From the NCBI GenBank assembly GCA_012295275.1, contig CM022677.1, forward strand, positions 27,032,544 through 27,086,378: a stretch of 53,835 nt of DNA, written 5' to 3'. The DNA comes from Chrysomallon squamiferum (lineage: Eukaryota; Mollusca; Gastropoda; Neomphalida; Peltospiridae). The notes under the pieces are model-generated. The model searched no databases and was not told the DNA's origin. It saw nothing but the letters and a program-made list of their open reading frames with translations. Shown here piece after piece: positions 39,772 through 53,835 of the stretch. The stretch's first letter is position 1. Each line of letters opens with the position of its first letter. Position numbers and translations under genes: made by a program.

Positions 39772-40774
39772 CTGAAAAATAAATAAATAGATAAATCAAC
39801 GGATAGATGTACATTCAGACCAAAGCAGATATCTACTCATCGCGCTATACTATCGATACATCAGCTGTCTTATTGATCGATCGATCGCAACATCAGTGGG
39901 TCAACAGTTCCCGATCACATCGATTATGATTGCAGCTAGTGATATCGATTCTGTTACGCTATCTAAATTTTTTGTCTCTGTTTGTGTGTTTGTAGACGTG
40001 TTCCTTTGGGGACTTTTTTTTTCTTTTTTCTTCTTATTGTTGTTTTTCTTGGGCTGTTTTGTTGGGGTTTTTTAGGGATATTTTTTTTTTTTTTTTTTTT
40101 TTTGTTGTTCTTCCTTTGTTTTATATTCCTTTTTTTCTAATTTTGTTTTTTTTTTTTTTTTTTTTTTTTTGTTGTTGTTTTTTCGTTTTTCAATTTTTTT
40201 TTTTTGCGGGGATGGGACAGGAGATTTTTTCATTATTTTTTTCTGCTTGTTCTTCTTTGTTGTTGTTGTTGATGTTGTTGTTGTTATTTTAATTGATCAC
40301 GAAAAGAAAACTAAATGTCTCACTCACCGACAACTTGGACTTTGTCTTCTTTGAAGCCCAGCACCGAATCAGTCTTCATGTAGATGACTTTACAGTAGTA
40401 CTGGCCTTCGTCCTCCTTGACAACACGGTGCAGCACGATCTTTACATACGACATGGCGTTGTCGTAGTTGAACATCCTGCCCGTGATCGTCATACGGCTG
40501 CTTTCAGAAGTGTCACTGAAGAACGGGCGGCCATTTTCTCTCTCCTCTCCGGCTAAAACGATCGGTTGACTGCCCAAATCAATTGTGTATTTGCCAAATT
40601 CCATCAGTTTAATTTTCTGTATTATCATGTCTGGTCGACACAGGAATGTCATTTCGTTTTCGTCTTTGTCGTATAAGTATGTCAGAACCACCCATCCAAC
40701 TACCATGTGTGGATTTTGATAATAATAATAATAATAACAATAATAATAACAATAATAATAATAATAACAATAAC

Positions 40775-40817
<43 letters not shown>

Positions 40818-41656
40818 GTTGTACTAGTAGCAATAGTACCAGTAGTAATAGTAACATCATTATTATTTTATTATTATTATTATTATTACTACTACTACTA
40901 CCACTACTACTACAGTTATTGGTAGTATTATTACTACTGCTACTACTACTACTGTTATTATACTATTATTAATAGTTGTGTTGCTGTTGCTGCTGTTATT
41001 GTAGTTGTTGCTATTGTAGTTGTTCTTGATTTTCTTCTCGTATATGTTAACGCTGACATAATTTTAATTTATTTTTAATACTTATATTACAGTTATTACA
41101 TTACTTCACTTTTACTGTTCTTGGTGGTGCTATTGTTGTTGTGGTAATGTTGGTGCTATAGTTCTTCCAGTTGTGGTCGTTTGAGTTTTTGTGATGATTG
41201 TTGCTATTGTCGTTCTAACTGTGGTTATTTTTGTGATTGTTGTGGTTGATGTTATTTGTAGTGTTGTTGTTGTTGTTGTTAATACTAACGACAGTAAAGT
41301 TCATCAGTCTCATCTGTGCAGTCTTTCATTCCGTCGCAAACCTTCATGTGCTCTATGCAGTTACCATTCTGACACTTGAATTCCATAGCACTGCATTTAC
41401 CAGTATCTCCTGCAACAAAAATTACGTTGCCATTTGCCTTTGTACAACAAAAAATAATTACTTCTATATTCAAATACGCACATACACACACACTCGCAAA
41501 CATATACACAAACACACATTCAGAAACACCCACAGACACACAAACACAATCAAGATCACACACTAACATCTTTTTTTTTTTATGAATTCTAAATATCAAT
41601 TGTTTACCTTCTGCGAATGAAATTAGGATGAATCCGAGGAGAAACGACACAAACAT
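39767..41656 (-). CDS. Gene 3: secreted LDLa-Ig protein (multi-exon)
   Basis: Spliced minus-strand gene. Exon 1 41608-41656: ATG, then FVSFLLGFILISFAE, a signal peptide. Exon 2 41290-41409: 40-codon LDL-receptor class A domain with six cysteines and the calcium-binding end (CDGMKDC, DETDE). Exon 3 40328-40699: 124-codon Ig domain with FLCRPD and DEGQYYCKV. Exon 4 starts at 39771 and gives a stop codon at once (39767-39769). All joins are phase 1. The product would be about 181 residues, secreted, without membrane anchor. It runs toward gene 2, tail to tail. The acceptor of exon 3 (CATGGTAG) lacks a clear pyrimidine tract. Function unknown. Confidence 0.75.
40716..40990. repeat. Trinucleotide tract in gene 3 LDLa-Ig intron
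   Basis: (AAT)n with AAC interruptions at 40719-40815, then ATT and TAC/TAG runs. It starts 17 bases from the acceptor of the Ig exon. The same arrangement is present in genes 4 and 5. Confidence 0.9.
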
Positions 41657-42802
41657 GGCAGATGTGTATTGTGTAATATTTCACTCTATTGTTCGTTTCA
41701 TATTAATATAATATATTCTCTATGAATAATTAAAGGTATTGTATTGTCGATTTTAACAATAGCAGGATCACCTAGGAATCGGATTTTAATGTAAAATGAT
41801 GACCGAATTAATCGTTAATTTATTATATTTTACTATTTAATGATTATTATCATCATCATCATCATCATTATTATATTATTATTATCACGATTATTGTTAT
41901 TATTATTATCATTACCATCATACTCATTGACATTATTGTTATTGTTGTTGTTACTATTGTTGTTGTGCTTGTTGTTACTGTTTCTTGTTATTATTACTAT
42001 TGTTATCGTTATTGTTTTTATTACTTCACTATTATTACTATTATAATTATTATAATTATCATAATCAACATCATCATCATTTGATTATTACTGTTATTAT
42101 TTATGGCAAAGTGTATCTGTCTATAAGAGTGTCTGTACGTCTGTGTGTTTTAGTAGCTTTAATCCTGGTAAATTGCTTGCAAGTGACCATTCTGTTCAAT
42201 TTGTTATTCAAAAAGCTCTTCGACAGTATTGTCCACGATTTGCTTGTTTCTGTGTTGTTTTATTAGGTAAGCTATTCATTCGTGCTCTTTCATCAAAATA
42301 CCAGCAGTAAACAAAAGTGACAAACAGATGTGTTAGTAAAATTCAGATTTGTGACTTAAGCCGTGATTCGATGTGCAGAGTCACACACCACATAGACAGA
42401 CACGTGTGTTCCCGTTTTATGTAAACAAGTTTATAAATTACTCCTGTCATTTGTTTTGAACATGTTTGTTGTTTTTTGTTGTTATTGTTGTTGTTTTTTA
42501 TACAATTCAACGAGTGTTTTCGTAATGTCTATGAAATACACACACACACACACACACACAAAAGCATATGATTTTATTTAAATGTTGTTTTTTTCTATCT
42601 GCTATGCACATTTTAATATGTGTTTGAAAACTTTCAATTTGTATTTTTTTATTTAGTTTTATGGATATACAGTAGAGTATAGACAAGTTTTACAGTGTTA
42701 TTAAATCTACCTTTAATATTTAAATGCAACCTATGAAAAGTATATTTATATGTTATTTTATTTATTTATACTTATCAATTAATTTATTATTATCATTATT
42801 AC

Positions 42803-42836
<34 letters not shown>

Positions 42837-43155
42837 GTCGGTTTAATTTCTTTATCATTATTGTTAGTTGTGTTTTGTTATTATTATTTGTTGTTATTGT
42901 TGTTCTTGTTCTTACTGGTTGTTGTTATTACTATTATCAGCAATACTACTACTACTACTACTACTACTAATAATAATAATAATAATAATATGATTATTAT
43001 TATTATTATTAATGTGTTTCTCATTTTTTCTTAATCGTTCTTTATTTTGGTTATAATAAACGCACAGTTTATAACAGATCTCTCAGCACTATCAGAATTT
43101 AATCGGAGTTTTGTAGACAGTATCTACACATTACATTCCTTGTCAGAAGCCAAAA

Positions 43156-43291
<136 letters not shown>

Positions 43292-43489
43292 ACATTATCT
43301 TGTTCATGTCACTTGCGGCAGTCTGTAGACATTTTATATCTGATGTGACAGTCAATACTCCAAATAAAGTTTATAGTTGATGTCACAAGCGACAGTGTAT
43401 AGACATTTCTGTTGTTGATATGACAAGCGAGAGTCATATGTATTTTATATTTGATGTCATAAGAGACAGCCTATAAGTACATAATTATG

Positions 43490-44120
43490 CGCTTAAAATA
43501 CGATGTGAATACGTACGTAATAATGTGATTCAAATACGTACGTAACACAGCCAAGTGAGTACGTACCTAATAAGGTGATTCAAATACGTATATAATAGTA
43601 CGAACTGACAAAGTAGATAACAATGTAATTCTAATATATAGGTAATAGTGTCATTCAAATGCGCATTTATAGAGCGAAGTAAGTACGTACGTAATAATGT
43701 GATTCAAATTCGTGTGAAGTAAGTACGTAAAAATGTGACTTAAATACGTACGTAATAATGTGATTCAAATACGTATAAAATAGTGCGAAGTAAGTAATAC
43801 GTAATTCTGTGATTCAAATACATATGCAATAGTGCGAAGTGAGTACGTACGTAAAAATGTGATTCAAATACTTATGTAATAGTGCGAAGTGAGTACGTAT
43901 GTAATAACAACCTGACAAAAATAATAATCTGATTAAAAGACGTATATTATTGTCTGATATAAATATGTATTTCATACAAATACGCATGTCATAGTGATAG
44001 TAATAAAATGCTTAATAGTTTGATACCAGTACGTATGATAAAAATACGTATATCATTCTATATGATAAACAAATTGCATGCCATAGTTAGATAAACAAAT
44101 GACACGAATACATATCTAAT
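43490..44120. repeat. Degenerate repeat, ATACGTATGTAATAGTG family (copy 2)
   Basis: Same family as at 38640-39275: TGATTCAAATACGTACG and TACGTACGTAATAATGTG recur every 45-50 bases with many small changes. Confidence 0.78.
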
Positions 44121-45588
44121 AAAAAGGTAATATTTTTTGTTGTCATTTTTTACGTGCATGATTTAGTTCTCTATTGTAGGACACTGAAAGAAAGCAACAT
44201 GAAGATGGCTGTTTTATTGTTGTTTCATTAGGTAAGCTATTCATTCGTCCTCTTTCATCAAAATACCAGCAGTAAACAAGCGTAACAAACAGATGTGTTA
44301 GTAAAATTCAGATTTGTGATTTAAGCCGTGATTCGATGTTTAGTGTCACACACCTGTTCCCGTTTTCTGCAAATATGATTATAAACTAAGCCTGTCATTT
44401 GTTTTGAAAACGTTTGTTTTTTTGTTGTTTTTAATGCAGTTCAACACGTTTTTACGTAATGCTAATGAAACACACACACAAATACACACAGAAACAAACA
44501 CACACACAAATATGAACAAGATGGACATGGGTTGTTTAATTTCTTTATCATTATTATTAGTTGTCATTGTTATTATTATTACTTCTTATTGTTGTTCTTG
44601 TTCTTACGTGTTGTTGTTATCATTACTGTTACTATTACTGCTGTTGTTGTTATTACTATTACCATCAGTACTATTATTTTTATTGTTATTATTATTATTA
44701 TTATTATTAATATTAATATTAATAATACTTTTAATGTGTTTATCTTTTTTCTTAATCGATCTTTCTTTCTTTTTTTATTTAATGATAATAAACGCACAGT
44801 TTATCACTGATCTCTCAGCACTGTTACAAGATATTCGGAGTTTTGTACTCAGTTGACTGTAGAATTTTTATATCTGATGTCATAATCAATACTCCAAATA
44901 TATTTTATAGTTGATGTCACAAGCGAAAGTCTTTAGTCATTTCTGTTCTTGATATGGCAAGCGAGTCATAAATATTTTATATTTAATATCATAACAGACA
45001 ACCTATAAGAGAGTACGTACGTTCTAATGTAATTCAAATAAGTATTTAATACCGAGAAGTGAATACGTACGTAATCATGTGATTTAAATAAGTATGTAAT
45101 ACCGAGAAGTAAATACGTACGTTATAATGTAATTCAAATACGTATGTAATACCGATAAGTGAATACGTACGGAATCATGTGATTTAAATACGTATGTAAT
45201 ACCGAGAAGTGAATACGTACGTTATAATGTAATTCAAATACGTATGTAATACCGAGAAGTGAAGACGTACGTAATAATGTGATTTACAGAATGATAGTTT
45301 TGATTTTATAGTTTCCTCATTGGGATCCAATATAATTGTCTCCATTTTATAGTTTTTCAGTGAGATAACCTGTGCAGTCTTTATTCTGCCAGTTTGTTCC
45401 ATTCCAACTCTCTCTAATTGTTCCTTCCTTTGTCTCGCTAGTCTTCCTGTCTTTCTCTCATTTCCAAATGGTGATATGCCAAGTGAAAAAACAACAACAA
45501 ATAATCAAATAACTGATTGCAAGTAAACATATTTTTATTAATTTTCTCTCTAAAGTATCGCCAGGGTAGATAACTGTCTCTCAAATTT

Positions 45589-46955
45589 CTATCTCACTGA
45601 AAAATAAATAAATAGATAAATCAACGGATAGACAGACATTCAGGTCAAAGCAGATATCTTCTCATCGCGCTATACCATCGATACATCAGCTGTCTTATTG
45701 ATCGATCGACTGCAACATCAGAGGGTCAATAGTTCCCGATCACATCGATAGTGATTCAGGTATCAGATAGCAATATCGATAGCGTTATGCAATCAATATC
45801 TCCGTATGTGAATACTTATACTCGGATATATTCTTATCTCACCAATTCGCAGATATTGTGAACAAGAAAACATATTTTAAAGTTGCAGACAGGTTTTCCG
45901 TTGTTTATGTGGGTTTTTTATTTTATTTTTTTATTATTATTTTTTTTTTAGTACATGTATGCACATCTGGGTATCTATTTCTATAAGTTTGTGGGTGTCT
46001 CTGTGTGTGTGTGTGCTTGTGTGTTTTTCTGAATATGTACGCATATGTGTGTGTGTATGGATCTAAATGTTTGTGCTGTCTCTGAGTGTGTGTCGTTCTG
46101 TATAGAAATGCTTGTTTATATCTGTGTGTGTTTCTGTATCTGCATGCATGTATGTAAATTATTGTGTCTATGTTTGTGTATGTGTTTGTTTTTGTATATT
46201 TATGTATATGAGTACATCTAAATGTTTGTATGTATGTTGTGTAAGTAAGTGTGTGCTTTGTATGCGTGTGCATAAATGTGTGTGTGTTTTGTGTTTATGT
46301 GTTAATAAGTGTGTACACGTATGTGAGTGGGTGCGTCAGTGTCTGTGTGAATGTTTGATTATATTGTATGAGAGAGATACATAGTGGGATAGTTAGACAG
46401 TGACAGACACATGACACATAAGTAGGGAAAGGCAGACACTTTTTTGTAGTTGTTGTTTCTGTTGTTTTTTGTTTTGTTTTATTGTTTGTTTTTGTTTTCT
46501 GGTTTAAACGATCACGAAAAGAAAACTAAATGTCTCACTTACAGACCACTTGCACTTTGTCTTCTTTGAAGTCCATCACCGAATCAGTCTTCATGTAGAT
46601 GACTTTACAGTAGTACTGGCCTTCGTCCTCCTTGACAACACGGTGCAGCACGATCTTTACATGCGACATGGCGTTGTCGTAGTTGTACATCCTGCCAGTG
46701 ATCGTCATACGGCTGCTTTCAGAAGTGTAGTCACTGAAGAACGGGCGGCCATGTTCTCTCTCCTCTCCGGCTAAAACGATCGGTCGACTGCCGGTCTCAA
46801 CCGAGTTTTTGCCAAATTCCATCAGTTTAATTTTCTGTTTTATCATGTCTGGTCGACACACGAATGTTACTTGATTTTCCTCTTTGTCGTATAAGTATGT
46901 CAGAACCACCCATCCAACTAGCATGTGTGGATTTTGATAATAATAATAATAATAA

Positions 46956-46986
<31 letters not shown>

Positions 46987-47034
46987 AAGAAGAAGAAGAA
47001 GAAGAAGAAGAAGAAGAAGAAGAAGAAGAAGAAG

Positions 47035-47067
<33 letters not shown>

Positions 47068-47153
47068 GTTGTACTAGTAGTAGTAGTAGCATTAGTAATA
47101 GTAACATCATTATTAATATTAATGCTATTATTATCATGTTCGTCACAATCTTA

Positions 47154-47193
<40 letters not shown>

Positions 47194-47896
47194 TACTACT
47201 ACTACTATACTATTATTAATAGTTGTGCTCGTCTTGCTGCTGTTGTAGTTGCTTTTGATTTTCTTCTTCTAGATGTTAATGCAGACATAATTTTAATTTA
47301 TGTGTATTAGTTATCATACACCTGATATATTACTTCAATTTTACTAAACAAACTTTGTTGGTATTGGTGCTATTTTTCTTGTAATTGTCGTCGTTCTAAC
47401 TGCGCTTATTATTGTTCTTTTTATGGTTGATGTTATTGTTGTGGTTGTTGTGGTTGATGTTATTCTTATTGTTGTTGTTATTGTTAATACTAACGACAGT
47501 AAAGTTCATCACTCTGATCTGTGCAGTCCTTTACCCCGTCGCAAAACTTCATGCCCTCTATGCATTTACCATTCTGACACTTAAATTGCATAGAATTGCA
47601 TACATCAATTTCAACTGTAACAAAAATTATTTTACCATTTGCCTTTAGATAACAAAAAATAATTACTTATATATTCACACGCACACACATACAAACACAC
47701 GCTCAAACATAGGCACAAACACACATTCAGAAACACCCACAGACACACAAACAAAAACAAACACACTCATATACACAGAGAAACACGAACACACACGTGC
47801 ATACACATCTGTCTTCGTTTTATAAGTTTTAAATATCAATTGTTTACCTTCTGGGAATGAAATAAAGTTGATACCGAGGAGAAACGACACAAACAT
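45589..47896 (-). CDS. Gene 4: secreted LDLa-Ig protein (multi-exon)
   Basis: Second tandem copy. Exon 1 47848-47896 (signal peptide [15 protein letters not shown]); exon 2 47495-47614 (LDLa with CDGVKDC and the canonical DQSDE end); exon 3 46543-46917 (Ig, 375 bases, one codon longer than the others: SDYTSESS instead of SDTSESS); exon 4 from 45596, stop TAG at 45589-45591 after two codons. Phases intact throughout. Poly(A) signal AATAAA at 45534-45539 (minus). Predicted product about 183 residues, secreted. Confidence 0.75.
46935..47066. repeat. Compound AAT/AAG repeat in gene 4 intron
   Basis: (AAT)n, then about 75 bases of (AAG)n at 46960-47034, then (AAT)n again. Genes 3 and 5 have only AAT/AAC at the equivalent place. 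Confidence 0.95.
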
Positions 47897-47899
47897 TGC

Positions 47900-50560
<2,661 letters not shown>

Positions 50561-50622
50561 TATTTTTATTAATTTTCTCTCTAAAGTCCCGCCAGGGTAG
50601 ATAACTGTCTCTCAAATTTCCA

Positions 50623-51361
50623 TCACACTGAAAAATAAATAAATAGATAAATCAACGGACAGACGTACATTCAGACAAAAGCAGATATCTACTCATCGCG
50701 TCATACTATCGATACATCAGCTGTCTTATTGATCGATCGCAACATCAGTGGCTCAATAGCTCGCACTCACATCGATTATGATTGCAACTAGTGATATCCA
50801 TAGTGTTAAGCTGTTGATATCTCTATATGTATGAATTTATGTAACTAAATGTTTTGTCTATGTTTGTGTGTGTCTGTGTGTGTCTATGTTGTTGTTGATG
50901 TTGTTAATGTTTTAATTGATCACGAAAAGAAAACTAAATGTCTCACTTACAGACCACTTGCACTTTGTCTTCTTTGAAGTCCATCACCGAATCAGTCTTC
51001 ATGTAGAAAACTTTACAGTAGTACTGGCCTTCGTCCTCCTTGACAACACGGTGCAGCACGATCTTTACATGCGACATGGCGTTGTCGTAGTTGAACATCC
51101 TGCCAGTGATCGTCATACGACTGCTTTCAGAAGTGTCACTGAAGAACGGGCGGCCATTTTCTCTCTCCTGTCCGGCTAAAACGATCGGTCGACTGCCAAA
51201 ATCAGTCGAGTATTTGCCAAATTCCATCAGTTTAATTTTCTGTTTTATCATGTCTGGTCGACACAGGAATGTCATTTCCTTTTCGTCTTTGTCGTATAAG
51301 TATGTCAGAACCACCCATCCAACTACCATGTGTGGATTTTGATAATAATAACAATAATAAC

Positions 51362-51443
<82 letters not shown>

Positions 51444-51524
51444 GTTGTACTAGTAGTAGTAGTAGCAGTAGTAATAATAACATCATTATTACTATTAATG
51501 TTATTATTATCATGATCATTATCA

Positions 51525-51579
<55 letters not shown>

Positions 51580-52307
51580 GGTGTTAAATGGTATTATTAT
51601 TACTACTACTACTACTACTATTATTATACTGTTATTAATAGTTGTGTTGCTGTTGCTTTTTTTGCTGTAGATGTTGCTGTTGTAGTTGTTCTTCTTATAT
51701 ATGTTAACGCTGACATTAATTTATTTATATTACTTATATTTTTACTCTTCTTGTTAGTGCTATTGTTGTTGCGGTGGTGTTCGTGCTATTTTTCTTGTAG
51801 TTGTCGTTCTAACTTGGTTATTGTTGTGGTTGTTGTGGTTGTTGTGGATGATGTTATTTGTAGTCTTGTTGTTGTTGTTAATACTAACGACAGTAAAGTT
51901 CATCGGTCTCATCTGTGCAGTCTTTTATACCGTCGCAAAACTTCATGTGTTCTATGCAGTTACCATTCCGACACATAAATTCTACAGTACTGCACTCATC
52001 AATATCACCTGTAACAAAAATTACGTTGCCATTTCCCTTTAGATAACAAAACATAATTACTTATATATTCATACATTCACATACACACACACTCGCAAAC
52101 ATAGAAACTAACACACATTCACAAAAACCCACAGACACACAAACACAAACACACACATAGACAAACACAAACACACACATAGACACACACAAACACAAAC
52201 ACACACGTACATACACATATTTCTTTATCTTTTAAATTTTAAATATCAATTGTTTACCTTCTGCGAATGAAATAAAGGATGAATCCGAGGAGAAACGACA
52301 CAAACAT
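50623..52307 (-). pseudogene. Gene 5: LDLa-Ig copy with frameshifted signal peptide
   Basis: Third tandem copy. Exon 1 52258-52307 is 50 bases instead of 49: it reads ATCCTTTATTTCATTCGC where gene 3 has ATCCTAATTTCATTCGC. The extra base changes the end of the signal peptide and, on splicing, gives a TAG early in exon 2. The rest is intact: LDLa exon 51889-52008 (CDGIKDC, DETDE), Ig exon 50951-51322 (DEGQYYCKV), terminal exon from 50627 with TGA at 50623-50625 and AATAAA at 50565-50570 (minus). Could be a young pseudogene, an assembly error, or rescued by another start or donor. Confidence 0.6.
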
Positions 52308-52702
52308 TGCAGATGTGTATTGTGTAATATTTCACTCTGTTGTTCGTTTCACGTTAACATGATATATTCTCAATGAATAATTAAAGGTATTGTATTGTCG
52401 ATTTTATTAACAGCAACTGAATCATCTCTGAATCGAATTTTAATTTAAAATGATGACCGAATTGATCGTTAATTTATTATATTTTTCTGTTTAATGATTA
52501 TTATCATCATCATCATCATTATTATTATCATTATCGTCACCATTATTACTATTATTATCATTACCATCATAATCATTGTCATTATTACTATCGTTGTTGT
52601 TATTGTTATTGCTGTTGTTGTTGTTGTTGTTGTTGTTACTATTGTTATCGTTATTGTTGTTATTCCTTCAATGTTATTACTATTATCACTATTGTGATTA
52701 TT

Positions 52703-52789
<87 letters not shown>

Positions 52790-53181
52790 TATGGCAGAGT
52801 GTGTCTGTATGTCTCTGTGTTTTAGTAGCTTTAATCCTGGTAAATTCTTTGCAAATGACCATTTTGTTCAATCTGTTATTCAAAAAGCATTTCGACAGTA
52901 TCGTCCACGATTTGCTTGTTTCTTTGTTGTTTCATTAGGTAAGCTATTCATTCGTGCTCTTTCATCAAAATACCAGCAGTAAACAAAAGTAACAAACAGA
53001 TGTGTTAGTAAAATTCAGTTTTGTGACTTAAGACATAATTCGACGTGCAGTGTCACAAACCACATAGGCAGACACGTGTGTTCCCGTTTTATGTAAACAT
53101 GTTTATAAATTAGCCTATCGTTTCTTTTGAAAACCTTTTCTTTTTATGCACTTCAAACAGTATTTACGTAATGTCTACGAA

Positions 53182-53212
<31 letters not shown>

Positions 53213-53350
53213 CACAGACACAAACACACACACACACACACAAATTTGAAGCAGAAGGACATGGTCGATTTAATTTCTTTTTCATTGTTATTATTTTTTT
53301 TTTTTTTTTATTACTTTTTTGTTATTTTATTTGTTACTATTATTGCTGTC

Positions 53351-53399
<49 letters not shown>

Positions 53400-53835
53400 T
53401 TATTAATGTATTTCTCTTTTTTCTTTGTTTTTTATATTTTTTATTTAATAAAAATAAACGCACAGTTTATCACTGATCTCTCAACACTATTAGAAGATAA
53501 TCGGAGTTTTGTAAACAATATCTACAGTAAACATTCCATGTCACAAGCGAGAGTTTATATCTTTTTTTGTTCATGTTACATGCGGAAGTCCGTAGTCTTT
53601 TTTTATTTAATGTCACAATCAATACTCCAAAGATATTTTATAGTTGATGTCACAAGCGACAGTCAATAGACATTTCTGTTGTTGATATCGCAAGCGAGTC
53701 ATATATATTTTACATTTGATCTCATAAGAGACAACCTATCAGTGAGTACTTACGTAATAATGCGATTCAAATACGTATGTAATAGTGCAAAGTCAATACG
53801 TACGTAAAAATGTGATTCAAATACCTATGTAATAG
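52308..53835. other. Upstream flank of gene 5, truncated by window end
   Basis: Repeats the order seen upstream of genes 3 and 4: ATT/ATC tract (52494-52790), AGTAGCTTTAATCC element (52823-52983), (CA)n (53182-53240), TTA tract, CGCACAGTTTATCACTGAT segment and the start of the ATACGTATG repeat at about 53740. Another gene copy may lie beyond the window. Confidence 0.6.

Overview
The window is animal nuclear DNA: AT-rich, intron-dense, full of microsatellites (TTA, CA, GA, TACA), with GT/AG introns in strict phase and extracellular domains typical of metazoans (thrombospondin type 1 repeats, Ig-like domains, LDL-receptor class A). Nothing bacterial or viral was seen. The repeat style and domain content suggest a mollusc or another lophotrochozoan, but this is a low-confidence guess from texture, not from a marker gene.

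Layout. 1-1135: 33-bp minisatellite. 1136-1335: 200-base assembly gap. 1336-24019: the 3' part of a large plus-strand gene (gene 1) for a type I membrane protein; its 5' end lies beyond the gap. The ectodomain contains nine tandem copies of a two-exon, six-cysteine cassette that I do not recognise. The first three copies each carry a TSR exon (about 1605-bp units). The last six carry two 36-base Lys/Pro/Glu-rich mini-exons instead (about 1710-bp units). More short spacer exons, an Ig-like exon, a glycosylated stalk made of micro-exons, one transmembrane exon and a single 2.2-kb exon for a very lysine-rich cytoplasmic tail follow. 24020-29707: intergenic, with a decayed LINE 3' end (minus strand) and a foldback element. 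29708-36598: gene 2 (plus), signal peptide - four TSRs - Ig - stalk - transmembrane - short tail. Its stop codon runs straight into a 30-bp minisatellite. 39767-52307: three tandem minus-strand genes (3, 4, 5), each signal peptide - LDLa - Ig - a terminal exon that stops within one or two codons, so the predicted products are small secreted proteins.

Together this is a cluster of related-looking cell-surface and secreted Ig/TSR/LDLa proteins assembled from phase-1 exons, with strong signs of recent and nested tandem duplication. As assembled, four copies carry single-base frameshifts (units 4, 7 and 8 of gene 1; the signal-peptide exon of gene 5). Such loci are often recognition or immune loci, but function here is inference only. 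All exon boundaries come from splice motifs, phase continuity and copy-to-copy conservation; there is no transcript evidence.
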